This document shows positions 23,973-38,144 of a stretch of 64,000 nucleotides of DNA, in pieces. The position numbers and the translations under genes are program-made. Position 1 is the first letter of the stretch, and each line of letters starts with the position of its first letter. Source of the stretch: Anaeramoeba flamelloides (lineage: Eukaryota > Metamonada > Anaeramoebidae); the NCBI GenBank assembly GCA_027625915.1, contig JANTQA010000047.1, positions 5,580,001 to 5,644,000 on the forward strand, given 5' to 3'. The notes beneath the pieces are model-generated. The model saw nothing but the letters and a program-made list of their open reading frames with translations. It did not search any database and was not told the DNA's origin.

Positions 23973-26900
23973 ATTAATTTATTTTCTATGTTTAGAATTG
24001 ATAAAAAAAACCTTAATAAAATTTCCAAAATTTAATTGATACTTTTTTTGTTATCAATAAGATCATCCTTAATACGTTCTTCTTTTCTCATGAAAAAGGA
24101 ACAGATACCTTTCCTTTTTTATGAATTGATACACCTCAAAAAAACCCAAATTAATAAAATTTGAAACTCATACCCCGACTTTCCTATCCTTTTTTTTTTT
24201 TTTTCGAAATTTGATTTGATCTTTATTTTTGCGTTTTTATGTTCTTTTTTTTTTTTTTTAAATATTTATATGTTAATGAATTTATTTTTTTTTTCTGAGA
24301 GAAAGATGAGTAAATATTTAATTTCCAATTTAATTTTAGGGAATAGTGTCTATTACAGCAAAGTCTAAAATTAAAGTCTGTTACTCTTGAAGGTAAATCG
24401 TATTAGTGCACAATAGTTTCTAACGCTCAAATTTTTGTAAAAATTCAATACTTGTAGTCTTAAAAAAAGTTGATTAAATCAAATAAAAGTGATGCTTATA
24501 TTAGTAAAAAGATTCATTCCTTTCGATTTAATCAATAATAATTACCGTTTGAGGACCTTAAAGTTCACATTCAAATATTGGATATTCGGCACAAAATAAT
24601 CATAATGAGGTACAAAATAAAAACCATTAACAAAAAAAAAAGATTTGCCTAAGAAGGTACAATCTTTTTTTTTTTCAAGTCAGACATTAATTGAAAAAAA
24701 AATTTTTTTTCTTAGATCCATGTTTTGTGTCAAATCAGATATTTTTTTGAACTTTATTTGATTAATTAAAGTGTTCAATAAACAGTGTACAGGCTTTAGT
24801 ATAAAAACATAGAAAAAAAAATCTCAAAATAAAGTTACTTTTTGAGTGATATTAATATTACTATTTGTTTCAAAATAAAGGGAACAAAATTTCCATTTAG
24901 CTTACCAAAAAAGATTTTTAGATATCAAGTAACATTTCAAATTGTTAATTCGGAAAATCTGAAATTATTGATTTACTCTTTAGAATTTGGAACCTTTGAT
25001 GTTTTATATTAATTCTTGAAAGGTTTGTGATTTTTTTGAAAAGCTGAATGAAAATTTTGATCTTTTTATTTTTCAATTAACAATACTTATAAAATACTTT
25101 AATACAATTATTTTGAGTTCAATTTTTCAATTTGGGAAAAGTAATTAAAAAAAAAAAAAATTCCAAAATGACATTTTTTAATTGTGCCCCTTTGTAAAAA
25201 AACTAATAATTTATTGATCTATAATAGTTATAATAAATTGTTTGAAGACCTTTGAATTACAGGGATATTAAAACCGATTTATTCTTTAACCACAACAAAC
25301 TTTAATTATTTATGAATCTATAGTTATACTAATTCCTAAATATTTTATTTTCAAAAATATTGTTATTTAAGGTTTTTTAACTTATTATCTTTTATATTTT
25401 CTTCAGAATACACTGTTAAATTTTATATTTTGATTAAATGAACAAAATGATAATTCTCAATATAGAATACCCAGAAATCATCACACTTGAAATTTCTGAT
25501 TTCATTTTTATTTTTCTGAACACTATAAGGACTAAAAAAAATTCAGAAAATTCAAGTTAGCCAAAAATACATCCCAGATTTTAGTTTTACGTCTTTTATA
25601 AATTATTTTTCAAAGTTATGATAATTTTAGGTCATTAAGTATAGATAACTATTAAACCCATTTAGGGTTGAATTCCACCTTTTTCAAAAGTCCTTAATTT
25701 TGAAAAAAACACATATTTTTGTGGTATTTTTTTTTGAAATAAGTAAAAATCAATGAAAATTTGATTGAACATCGGTGAAGAAGATATAATAAATATTCAA
25801 AGAATTTTAAGTTAAAAACGGGGATATAAGCTCCATCCAAAAATGTGGGGCAAAAAAATATCCATCAATATAAAAATAAATTCCTTATTCAGTTATTAAA
25901 CTCAAAACTTTAGACAAAAAAAAACGAAGCCATTAATAATAATAAAACTCTTGATTAAAATTTGTGTTTATTGATCAAAGTTCGAAGAATAAAAAATAAA
26001 AAAAAAAAAAAAATTGCCCCCTAATTTTTTGGAAAAATATCCAAAATTAGTAATGTCTATTTAACAATCTTTAGTTCGATCTTTTTTTCAATTTTTTTTT
26101 TTGATAATGTGTAAAATCATACTTCAATATATTTTTGATTTGATCTTTAGATTTTTTGTTTTTCATTTGATCATTAACTTTTTGTTTTTCCATTTAACTT
26201 TTTTTGTGTTTTTTTTTTTTTTTTTTTTTTTTCTTTTTTAAAACATTTAAAAAAAGCAAACTGAATGAAAAAAAAAAAAAAAAAAACCTTTTTTTTTTCT
26301 TTTTTTTTGTTTATCTCACCTCTTTAATTGAAGTGTACAACTGTTCTGAGCAATTTTTCCACCAAAGTCCATCGAAGTCAACTCAATTGTTTAGAATCAA
26401 AAGAATTTTTGGTTGATTTCTTATCGCATCTCTTCTGAACTTTGTTAAATTTTGGACAATAATAATAACAAAGTAAAAAGAAAAAAATGAAGAATTCGAA
26501 AAAATAATGAAATGAGAAATTTGACTCTATTATTTTTTCAAAATTAAAAATTTTGCAAAATAATTTTAATTCAAAAAAAATATTTAGAATCCATTAATAA
26601 AACTTCAAAATACAAGATATTAAGTATGATATGTTAAAAAACATATTATTGTTGTACATTTTGTATAATTGAATTAATATTAAGAAATAATTATTGAAAT
26701 AAAAAATGCTCTATATTATTGGAAATAGCTTATATATTAAAACCCAAACATGTAAGGAAAATAAAATGATAAAAAATATTCTAAAAATATAAAACAAAAA
26801 ACAGTTTCTCAATGCAATTTAACAACATCTTTTGAACGAAATATATGATTTAATTTTAAAATTAAAAAATAAGATTATATCTAGACGCTTAAAAAAAATT

Positions 26901-27209
26901 GAAAATAATCTATCAAAAAATCAAAAAAAAAAATCATAAATTCTAAAAATAAAAAATGAAAAAAATAATACTAAAAATTTTGTTTTTTTTTTCAATTCAA
27001 ATTAATATCTAATAAATTTCGAAATGTTTTTCATTATTTTTGTGTATAATAATGTTAATTATCTCTTTTTATTTTAAAAATAATAAAATATAGAGATTAT
27101 TTTTTTTTTTTGAAAAAAATTTCTGAGTTATGGAGCTATCCCTAATTTCATGAAAAACTTAAATCATGTTTCTTTTTCCAACAGGTTAATAATCTAATAA
27201 AAATGAATA

Positions 27210-27409
27210 CAGTCAGTTTCACTTTTAAGGCACAAACTTTCAACGAAATTTAAGGCACAAAAAAAATCTCAAATTAAAGCACAAAATTCGGAATTCTAGT
27301 AAAATAATTTGTAAAAAAAAAAAAATTCCTAATTTTGTGCTTTAATTTGAGATTTTTTTTGTGCCTTAAATTTCGTTGAATGTTTGTGCCTTAAAAGTGA
27401 AACTGACTG
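27210..27409. mobile_element. Palindromic MITE, Tc1/mariner type, near-intact
   Basis: A 200-bp element starting CAGTCAGTTTCACTTTTAAG and ending with its reverse complement, flanked on both sides by TA. The two arms are ~86 bases and differ at about two positions around a short A-rich centre. CAGT termini with TA target duplication are the hallmark of Tc1/mariner-family DNA elements. No transposase inside; it would depend on an enzyme elsewhere. The near-perfect arms suggest a young insertion or maintenance as a hairpin. Confidence 0.85.
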
Positions 27410-28732
27410 TATTCAATAACACCACCCACACCTCCACCCCCAACATTCAACGGAATGTCCGATTTTTGGAAAAAAAAAAATGATTTTTATGGTTATATTC
27501 CCCAGTCACCAAGTCTCGGTGGCAAAAAACTCAACAATTTTTTGAATTTATAACTTACAGAGTTTGGAAACCCAAAACCCTTTTTTTTTAAATTACAAAA
27601 TATTAAAAAAATTTGTGGTATGGTTTTTTATTCCAGTGGATATAATATTTTAGGGAGTTTGGATGAATACCATATATTTTTGATAATATGACGAATAACA
27701 ACATTTTTTCAAAAATTTAACAATTCTTCCTGAAACTATCTTTGACAACTCAAAAATTTATAATATAATTGTATAATTTTACAAATTTAAAAATAATTGA
27801 ACACCAATTATATTATTTTTACCCATTTTTATTAAAAATTTCTATCAGTTAAAGTACTTTTTAGCCAATAATTAAAATTAAAAAAAAAACATCAATTTAT
27901 TACAATTGTTTTCTATTGAATCACGAATTTGCCCTTTATTGTGAGTTTTTCATATTTAAGAAATATATAAATTATATATATATATATATATATAAACCAA
28001 ATTGATGATATTCTATATTATTAACAAAAAGATAAATTAATCCTTAATTTTCCGTATTGTTAGCACGATTCTAATTTTATTGATAATATGTATTATATTT
28101 TCGAAAATTATTACGATAATATAAAACATTACAAACCCCCAATTCACGAAATACAAATTACTAATCATAAATTTTTCACAATTTATTTAAAATTAATTAC
28201 ATTTTTATCTTTTTTCAAAACCTCATACAAGAAATACTCTAAATCATCGAAAATATTCTTTATAACCTTTATTATATCTATTGATTTTCCACTTTATTTA
28301 ATATTTCTAAAAGATAAAGAATTGCTGACATTTTTTAACGAGGGGATTTTTATTTATTAAAAAACACCCAATTACTATAATAATACTTTTATAAATCAAA
28401 AATTTACCAATAGACACAACATAAGTTTAAAAATGATTTATCTTTTTTTTCGTTTTTTTTTTGATACAAATCAATTTCCCGAACAAATCCTCAAAAATAT
28501 TATATATTTCCCAACTTATAAATAAATAAAAATCGATTTTCTGACACTAACAACTCTTTTAATTGTCTCTAAGAGAAGAATAAAAAAAATTAAAAAATAT
28601 AAACAAAAAAAAAACAAAAATAAATATAATATGGATCGTAAACCAAATTTCAAAATTGTAAAAACCCTTTTATTATTATTTTGGCTCTTTTTTCATTTAT
28701 TTTTCAAAAATAAAATTATTATAATTTATATA

Positions 28733-28925
28733 CAATCAGTTCCGCATTTAAGGCACAAACTTTCAACGAAATTTAAGGCACAAAAAAATCTCAAATTAAG
28801 GCACAACATTTTGAATTTTTTTTTTACAATTTATTTTACTAGAATCCAAATTCTGTGCTTTAATTTGAGATTTTTTGTGCTTTAAATTTTGTTGAAAGTT
28901 TTTGCCTTAAAGGTGGAACTCACTG
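28733..28925. mobile_element. Second copy of the palindromic Tc1/mariner-type MITE
   Basis: A 193-bp copy of the same element, TA-flanked, left end CAATCAGTTCCGCATTTAAG, right end ...GGAACTCACTG followed by a (TA)n run. Its arms are more diverged from each other than those of the 27210 copy, so it is older. Confidence 0.82.
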
Positions 28926-30395
28926 TATATATATATATATTAATCTATAATAGTTATTATCTCTAAATACTTTTGTAAAATACATTTTCATTAAAAAAAA
29001 AAACAATTAAACATTTTTTTTTAATGATCGATAATCTGCTCCTATTTTTGAAATTTAGTTTATCTGGAAATAATCCCTGTCAAAATAGATACTGTTTAAT
29101 TATCAAGACATTAGTTGCAAATAGTAGGAAAATAAGTACTTTTTGAAAATTTCCAAACAACCACCCTTATAAATAAACAATTCTTATCTTCAATGCAATA
29201 AAAATTTTTGATAAATTATACTTTCTGTCCATTTTTTGATTAGTCTTAAAGAATTGCCCAAAATATGACAAAATAAAAGAAGATTCAATAATTATACACC
29301 TTGAATTGTCATTTTCATACTTCATCACTTCCAAATTATCACATGACCATGTTGGATGGGGCTTTCATTTAACCCATTACAGCAAAAATAAAAAAAACAA
29401 TTATTTTTACCGAATTAAAACAATTCAAAGAATTACAAGAATATTATTTCCTGAAAATTGTAAATAATTTTGATTTTTGAAAAATAGAAAAAATATTTTC
29501 CATTTTTTACTTTTTTGATTTAATTTCATTTTGTTATTTAAATAAACCCTATTTGAACAATCAAAAGTTTTTTTTTATGATTGGTATTATGTTAAAGTTG
29601 AGTTTTCAAAATAGAAGAACTCAAATATAATTGGTCAGATGTATCAAAAATAATATGATCAAAATTGTTAATAGAATTTAAACAAATTTACCAATACATT
29701 TTTTTTTTGTTGGAGCCCATCTCCAAAAATTTAAACATACTCAGGGTTTTATAGTAAAAATATTTATTTATTTTTTATTTTTCTGAGTCTTTTAATTTCT
29801 AAAAATGTGTTAAAATTTCAATTAGCGAATGATTCTAATATATTATTTCTCCTTGAATCGATTAAATAAGATTTTTTTTTTTCAAAAATTGAATTTTTGA
29901 TGTGTTAAAAATTTTGAATTGGAATTTATTTAAAAATCAACAATGCAAATAAAATCCTTTATATTTGTTAATCACAATATTTAATATTGATTAAACAATT
30001 AGGAATGATATATTAAAACTAACCCCCCCCCCAAAAAAAAAAAAAAAAAAAAAATGGTAAATAAATCTGCCACTCAAAAGACAATTGAAAATAAACCACA
30101 ACGCAAGCACAAAAATATAAATATAATTATATTTATTATAAAAAAAATGTGATGTATATTATATTTTTCATTAATTACGTTTTGAATAATAATCTAAAAA
30201 TAAAGATCATTGAATGAATTAATGAAAAAAAAAAAAAAAAAAGAAAAAAGAAAAAATAAAAAAGAGAACACTCTTTAAATATAAAATGCAGCAAAAAAAA
30301 AAATTACTTTTTTTTTTCTTTAATTACATTTAAAAACCAAAATCTTTGAGAAAAGTTATTGTTTATAAAAATCCATTGTAACACCAATAACAATA

Positions 30396-30426
<31 letters not shown>

Positions 30427-30431
<5 letters not shown>

Positions 30432-33400
30432 TTTTGTTATCATTTAATTGCTCCTTTTCCCACTTTTGAATTTGAAAATTAATTTTTTCTTCAAAAGTAT
30501 TATTTTGTTGGTCAATTTGAAACGAACCAATTTCTTGTTTCAAGATGTTTAGCAATAAATAAGCCCTGACAACAAAATTAGAATTTAATAATAATTCTAA
30601 AACCTTTTCAAATTCAAATGATGATAAAAATATTTGGATAGCTGTTTGTACATCTTGTTCGTTTTTTATTAAATGGTTGGCGTGGTTTAACCAGATAATG
30701 CGCGCAACATCATGTTCAAGATTTAATTTAGCAATTATGAATGCCTGCTCCCAAAACCCATAAGATTGCAAAATTTGACAAGCCAATTCAAATTTCCCCG
30801 AAATTAACAATAATTGTATGCCTTCGCTAATTTTGCCCTTTGTAATCAAATTTTGTGCAGCAAATTCTGAAACCCGTTGAAAGTTCTCCTTCCCAATTGA
30901 TCCTGCGATGATCATACTTTTTAACATATCAGTAACAAAATTTTGGTTATCATTTGGCGTCTTTAATAAATGCTTTAATGCACCCTCCTTTTGATTTAGA
31001 GTAATTAATTCATGTGCAATTACTTGGTGGTGCTTATATTGCTCGTTTTCTTTTAATTCATTGATTCTTGTTTCCCGAAGTTTTATTCTTTCAAGTAAAT
31101 TATCGATCATTTTTTCTGGATTATTTAAATCTTTAAAATTTGGTGGAATAACAAGAGTTGTTTGCTTTTTATGCTCTGTTTTCTTTTTGTTTTTGTTAAT
31201 TTCTTCATTTTCATTTTCATTTTCCTTTTCCTTTTCATTTTCCTTCTCAATTTCAATTTCCTTTTCTTCTTCTTCTTCTTTCTGTTTTTTAAATTCTTCC
31301 CCATTAGTTTTTTGATTCAAATTTTCTTTCATTTTCTTTTTCATTTTTAAAAATTCTTTGATACATTGCTTGACATGGACCCAAAACTCTATTTCATTTA
31401 TATCACAAAAAATTTTATTTATTGTAATTATTTGATCTATTAATTTTTTTTTATTTTCAATTTGTTGAAATAATTCTTCAATGTTGATGCTTTGAAATTC
31501 CTTCATTAACAATTCTTTTTTCTCTTTATTACAAATTTTTATTTTTAAATGATTTTGAATATTATAAGGAATCAACGAAGGTACTTGGATTTGAATTTGT
31601 TTTTGTTTTTCTAATTCGTTAGACAAATCAAAATATTCTGTAAAAAATTGGATACTATTATCTTCAGTTAAAGCAATAGGGGATGTTTTGTACCAACCAA
31701 TTGATTTAGCTTTTATAGTAGAACCAAGTCTATAAACTCTTTGATTAATATAATCTAAAATGGCAAATTCCCCATTTTTAAATAAAGCAAAAATTAGTTG
31801 TTCATTATCATTAATGTTATTATCTTTTTTCTTTTCCGTTTCCGTTTCACTATTTTTTTCGTTATCTTTCTTTATCTCATTCTCATCTTCTCCCCCCCTT
31901 TTTTTCTCACCCCCCTTTCTATTTTTTTTCACCACCTCATCATTTTTATTTTTGAACTCTTTATTATTATTATTAATATTTTGGCTGTTCTGAACGTTAA
32001 TTATTTGAGTAAATTTTAAATCAATAATTGGTAGCCTACCCAAAGGATAAGTTTTAATTTGATTATTTTCCAAATTAATTACGACGATTTGGCCAGACTC
32101 TGTTCCACATATTAATGTATTATCAAATTGATTAAAATTAAGATTCTTAATATTATAGTTCGATACATTAATATTGATTTCAGAATCACATTTAAAATTA
32201 TTATTTTTTTCAATATATTTATATAATGAATTTTTTTTAGGTAATATACAATAAATAATATTATTATTATTATTATTGCCTTTCTTCTTCTTGTTCTTGC
32301 TATTATTATCATTGCTATTGTTTTTTTTTGTTTGTCCCCAAGCAATTAAATAATTTTCATTTTTGGAAGATCTATTATTATTTTTTTGAAGAGAAAATCT
32401 AATGTTGTTATTATTATTGTTAATTTGAATAATTTCAATCGCGCCCTTTGAGGAATATTGTATTGAAATATTTTGGTTATCTAGGGAATGTTTGATTGAA
32501 ATAATTTTGGAGTTTCTATTTTTGGAACGAAAAATAACTTTGGCATCCCCTTCGATACCGACATTATATACAATCACTCTACTACTTTTTCGTATTTTTT
32601 GAATAACTTCAATCGCGATCACTACAACTTCTGTCTCGGAAATCCAAAATAAATCAGTAAACTGGACATTTGAATTTATTTTTAAAGTGGAAATTTGTTT
32701 ACCAGTGAAGATATTAAAAAAGGAAACTTCGCCATTTGAACTTAGCACACTGATTAAATTGGTATTGCTGCCGGTGGAATAATTGTTAACCTTAAACAAA
32801 ATACTATTTTGAGGGATGGTATTAAAAATCGACCCATTAACCATTTCAATGCGCTTGGTATACTTTTTGTATCTCAATTTGCCAAACAAATTCTTTTCAT
32901 TCGAAATAAAAAGAGTTTCATCGGGTTGGTGATAATAAATCAAGTCGATGCAATTATTGCTAATTTGGTAATTGCTTTTATTTTTGGTTTTTGTTTTTTT
33001 ATTGATCTCACTTTGGCTCTCAATTAGATTATAATCACTATTCTTAATGAGCTTCAATTCAGAGGACATTTTGTCAAGAAATAAATTCCAACTTGAAACT
33101 AATCCGTTTTTTTGAATGATCCATATTATCTGTGGCTTTTCCCCAAATAAGTCTTCTTCAAGCCCGATAACCTTAACGATGTCCTTTGTTGATTGCTCAC
33201 TTTGATTTAAGTCGATTCTTAATAAGATTTGATCAGTTATTAAATCACAAAACAAAATACTCTTTCGAGTGACATAGCACACAGTATCTGAAATACCTTT
33301 AACGTGTAAGATCTGAATGATTCTTTGATTTAAATTTTTTTTTTTGCTGCTGATGGTTTGTCCAATTGAATTCACATTTTCTTTTCTCTTCTCATTTGTT

Positions 33401-34275
33401 TTTTCGTTTTTTTTCTCTTTGTCTTTTTTTTCTTCGTTGTCTTTTTTCTTTGCTTTGCCTTGGTCTTTTTCTTTTTCTTTTTCTCGCACTTGATCTTCAA
33501 ATATTTGCTTATTTTTTTTAATTTCAATTGGCGATCTTTGGATTAATCTTTTTGGTGGATGTAATTTATTGAAAGTTGTTCCAAAAATGAGACCAAAATT
33601 GTTACAAAGCAATAAATTTGTTTCCTTTTGTGGTAAATAACATAAATCAATGGGCACCATCAATAAATTGTATTCCCAAATTAATTTACCTTCATTTTCA
33701 TTACTGATTTGAGACAAATCCCACAATTCAAGCTTACCGCTGAAGGTCGCGATTAACAGGTGTGTGCAAGGCTTGGATAGCCATAATAATTTTTGGATTT
33801 TGCCTCGTTTGATTTTTTTTTCTTTGGACAAAGGATAAGACTTCTCGTTTAAGAGTGACCACATTAAGACTTCCCCCTCAGAGTCACAGGACGCTAAGTG
33901 AAGCGGAACTTGAAAACTTGGAGAGATCCTTGGTGAAAAACATAAATGGGTAACACAATTTTGGTGCCCATTTAAACAGAAGATTGAAGTAAGTGTTTGA
34001 TCAAATATTTGAATAGAATTATTACACGCATAAGCAAATAGTTGCTGTGGCCCATAAGCACAAACTGTGAATAAAATAAAAAGAAAAAAATAATTATAAT
34101 TAAAAAAATTATCAAAAAGAAAATAAAAAGAAAAAAAAACATCAAAAAAGGGTTTTTGTTGTTTATGCTTTGACAAGGGTTCATTGAAATTTTTAAAAGA
34201 AATCTAAAATTCTTTGGAGTCAGTTTATTTACCTCCAGTAAAAGGACCAACAATTTGTTTCGAAGGAACTTCCAT
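30427..34275 (-). CDS. WDR11: WDR11 family WD-repeat trafficking protein, two exons
   Basis: In known systems WDR11 partners FAM91A1 and links AP-1-derived vesicles to the golgin tether system at the trans-Golgi. Exon 1 34275-34233 gives MEVPSKQIVGPFTG; intron 34232-34065 (168 bases, GTAAAT...TTCACAG); exon 2 34064-30427. The spliced product is 1226 residues, matching the family's ~1220. The first blade reads VCAYGPQQLFAYACNNSIQIFD; scattered WD blades follow (LASCDSEGEVLMWSL, LWDLSQ). The C-terminal solenoid is most diagnostic: GALKHLLKTPNDNQNFV, NLITKGKISEGIQLLLISGK, ILQSYGFWEQAFIIAKLNLE. Lys/Glu/Asn-rich inserts interrupt the propellers (around 33400-33500, 32250-32330, 31800-31950, 31180-31340), so sharing the family's usual length means some blade loops are shortened. 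A (TA)n run directly abuts the stop codon. Confidence 0.9.
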
Positions 34276-35749
34276 TTGAAGAAAAAAAATTTTTTAAAAA
34301 AATTAATAAAAAAGGAAAAGAATGAGAGAAAATGGTTGTTGGTTTTATTTCAAATGATTATTTTAAATTTGAAATAAACTCGAAAAAAGTATTATATGAA
34401 TTAAAAAGTTTTGTTTCTTATCTTTACCATTCAAAAAAGTATTTTTATTATTGGCCGATTTTTAAGGTTAATAAAGTATTCCAATAATAATAATTTTTGT
34501 ATTTTTTTTTTGGATGATTATAATTTTAGGGTCGAGTTTTGAATTCCTCTCATTTACCTTGAATTTCTAAACTTGAATTTTTAAAATTTTTCAAGTTTTC
34601 ATCATATTTTTATGATACCCCCCTTCTAATAAAAATACCCAGTCTTTTAGTTTATTAATATAACTTGTAAAATTCAAATAAGTTTTTTCAAGTTTTTACT
34701 TATAGATCCTTAGAATAGATTGTTTTGTCCAGTTTTAAATAAAGAATTTTATTGATTTAAAAGTCAAGAAACTTTGAAAATTAGTTGATTTTAGAAATGT
34801 TCTTTGAAATAAAAAGTTTTGAAATAATTTATCTTTATTTAGCAGTATTGAAATTGAAGTAAAAATTATGTTTTTATTTTTTCAATTTATCAGTTCTAAA
34901 AAAATTATTATTTTTTAATAATAATATAAGATTTTTTTTTTATTGTAAAATTATTATTTAACGATTATTTATATAAGATGAATAATTACGAAGAATATGC
35001 TACGTTTCTTTAAGGATATTAACAATTATAATATATTGTTTTATATAATTTCCAAAATTGTGAATTATCTTGCTTAATAAAAGTAGAATATATATCTTCA
35101 ACGACTTCCAATATATACTCAAAGGGTAGAAATATTGTATTAAGAATACATAAATTGTCTCCTTACATGATAATAAAAATATTTTTTAAAAAAAAAAAAT
35201 TCAACATTTGCTAATTTTTCACTTTTGGGTAACTTCACTTAGAATAAATACTATTGGTTAATGAAAGATCTTTGATCAAAGATTATTTTTCGAGGTATTT
35301 TACAATTAAAGTTGGAAAATTCGATTTTCCAGGTTCGGGTAAGATTTTTTTCAAATTTAATAGTCATAATATTGAATACATTTTTTTCACAGTTAAGAGG
35401 TCATGAAAATATCCTTTTAAAAGTGTTTTAAATTTAATAAATATATTTCAAATGGAGAATTAATTATTTTGACTTGTGAAGAATTATTTATTGATATAAA
35501 TTGAAAAAAAATTTTTTTTTTAATTTTTGATTTTTCGTTAGGTTATCCCAAATTTAAAAGAATTAGGGTAAAATCAAAGATTTTTCTCACTATTATTTTG
35601 AATTCTGGAAAATCTATATACTTAACGGCACTACACAGCACTCTAAAGCACTTGAAGGACACACTCTCTACACTTCCCAGAATTTAAAAAAAGAGAAAAA
35701 TAACCCATTTTACTCTATTCTTACAAATCCCGGAATAGATAGGATACTT

Positions 35750-36172
35750 TCGTTAGGTTTTTTTTTGAGTTTTGAAATAAACTTAAAATTTAAGAAATTT
35801 TCGGTTTATTTCAAGAAGGTTAAAAAAAAAACCTAGTATACATTTTGTTAGATTTTCTTGTTTTTTCGGTTCATTAGCAAAATCAAAAGATTTTCGTTTG
35901 GTTTTTTTGAGTTTTCTATTTATTTGTGAAGTGTTCTGGTTTTTTTTTTTTACTTTTCTAATAAACATAAAAATTTTAATAAATTTTCCATTTATTTCAA
36001 AAAGTATAAAAAAAACCCAACAAAAATCAATATATTTACTAAATAAAACAGAAAATCTCGAAAAAAACCTAGAAAACTTTATAAATAAAATAGAAAACCT
36101 CAAAAAAACCAATACACTCTACAGAAATTGACTGGTTCTTTATTTAAAATTTCCAGAATTTAAAAGAAGAGA

Positions 36173-36180
<8 letters not shown>
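35750..36180. repeat. Compound direct and inverted repeat block
   Basis: A unit like GGTTTTTTTGAGTTTTCTAT (35899) recurs in reverse complement near 36077-36105 and 36045-36070. A direct unit AATAAAC.TAAAA.TTTAA followed by TTTATTTCAA recurs at ~35778 and ~35959. CCAGAATTTAAAA.AAGAG appears near 35680 and 36155. The strand could fold into several alternative stems; a (TA)n run follows. Confidence 0.6.
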
Positions 36181-36207
<27 letters not shown>

Positions 36208-36681
36208 CAGTTCACTAAATTCTTTTGATCCTGTAAAACATAGGTCATGGTAATAATTATCATAAGGGTCCCCCCTCTATTTCATTTTATTAGATGAGTA
36301 AAAAATTTTAAACAAATTCCTTATTTTCTATCAAAGTAAGTATTTCCAAGTTAGATTGAATTAAATTTCATCCTTCAATTTATTTGGAAGTTTTTTATAC
36401 AAAAACACATCATTTTTTCATTACTGTAGACTTTTCAAAAAAATGGTTCTAATAAAAATAATAAATACAAAAGTTTTAATGAATTTAAAGTTCTGCATTT
36501 TTGGTTATATTGTGAATAAACTTTTTTATTTGGGATGAAAGGTTAATGAACATATTTTTTTCGTCTTGCTTTTTTTTTTATTTTTTTCATGCTAGTGTAA
36601 ATTTTACTTCTATTATTTAATAAAATGATTTATTCACATCCTAACCCCATATACTAAGTTAAAAGTATTTAATAATCATCC

Positions 36682-36735
<54 letters not shown>

Positions 36736-38095
36736 AGTTTAAATCTCTTATCAATCTTTTCAAATGATTTATTTCAAAATAATATTTATTTGATCATTGT
36801 ACTTTCAATATTTAATATTAAAACCATCTTAATTTTCTTAATTATGTTTGTAATTAGCATTCAACTTTCAACAAAACGTAGGAGTTTTAATTTTTTTTTA
36901 ATATTTGATACCACAATATCTTGTGTAATCACTTGTTTTTGAAATTTTTACAAAATAGAATCAATACTATAATCTAATTCATGGCTTGAATAGGGATTGA
37001 AAATTTAATTCTTGAAATACGAGATATCTTTTTGAGCACATTTTTTATTAATTTCCCATTTTTTTTATGGATTGAATATTTCCTTAATACAAAAAATTGC
37101 TTTTTTTTCTGATTAATATTTTTCAAAATCTAACTTTGTACATAATTCTATTAAACACTGGGATAATTGTTTTTAGAATACAAACAATCTCAACTTTTAA
37201 ATATCGAAAATATTTTTTGAAATTATTTTTCACTCATTTATTTTTTTTTTTCAAAAATTGGGGTTGAGAAAATTTTGAAATCAACGAATAAGTTAATTTA
37301 TTAAATTAGAATATTTTTCCCGAGAGTTTTTTTTTTTTAGTTGTTTTTTTTTTTTTTTTTTTTTTTATCATTTAAAAATAAAAAAAAATTTGAAGACGGA
37401 ATTAGTCACTTTTCTGATAATAAAATTTCCATAATTTGAAGTTTTTTTAGTAAATGAGTTAATTTGAGATAGTATATATAAAAATATACATAATTTCAAG
37501 TTTGAATTCAATGATTCTGGTAAAAAAATGCCCTAAAGAAAAAGTTAAATGGTAATTTTATTTCTGTTAATTTTTTCATTTAGTTTTTTTAATTTTTTTT
37601 TCATAGAATGTATTTGTTCAGTTTTCCATTTTTTAGTGTTTTTTGGGTCATAGGGACATATTATCCCTTGATTTATAATTTTATTTTTTTTTAAGAAATT
37701 ATTTTTAATTTATCACACAATAAATCTGAATTATTTTCCTGATAACTTGGTTTAATAGTAAATATTATTTTAAAATAATAAATAAAATTATTTGTAATTT
37801 CTAATTGTTTTAAAATCAAATACCCACCAATAATAGTTTGTTGAAATTGAGGTTCTTCTTTACTATTTTATTTCTATAATACTACCAGAATATCTGTAAT
37901 ATACAATAGAGTGACAATATAACTCAAAAATAATAATCAAAATTTTTTTAAAATTCCTTCTCTCCCTACTCCATCTTCAACATCATATTTAATTATTTAT
38001 TTCAATACTTGTATTAGAATAGAAAAAAATATCAAAAGGTTTTTTATCAACAATTGTACTTATTTTTAAAATACTATACTTTTTTGAAAAGTATT

Positions 38096-38135
<40 letters not shown>

Positions 38136-38144
38136 TAGGTAATA

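Larger units (their letters stand above)
23973..30426. other. Gene-free 6.5 kb interval with two Tc1/mariner-type MITEs
   Basis: Both strands lack convincing coding frames. Apart from the two palindromic elements at 27210 and 28733, (TA)n runs at ~27974-27990, ~28925-28940 and 30397-30427, and a C9-A20 junction near 30024-30053, nothing recognisable is present. The cofilin and WDR11 genes converge on this interval. Confidence 0.7.

Noticed and set aside
34065-34176. Phe-rich N-terminus (MSKHKQQKPFFDVFF...) for WDR11
   Set aside because: It is intron read-through; exon 34275-34233 joins in phase at 34064 and gives the expected family length and first WD blade.
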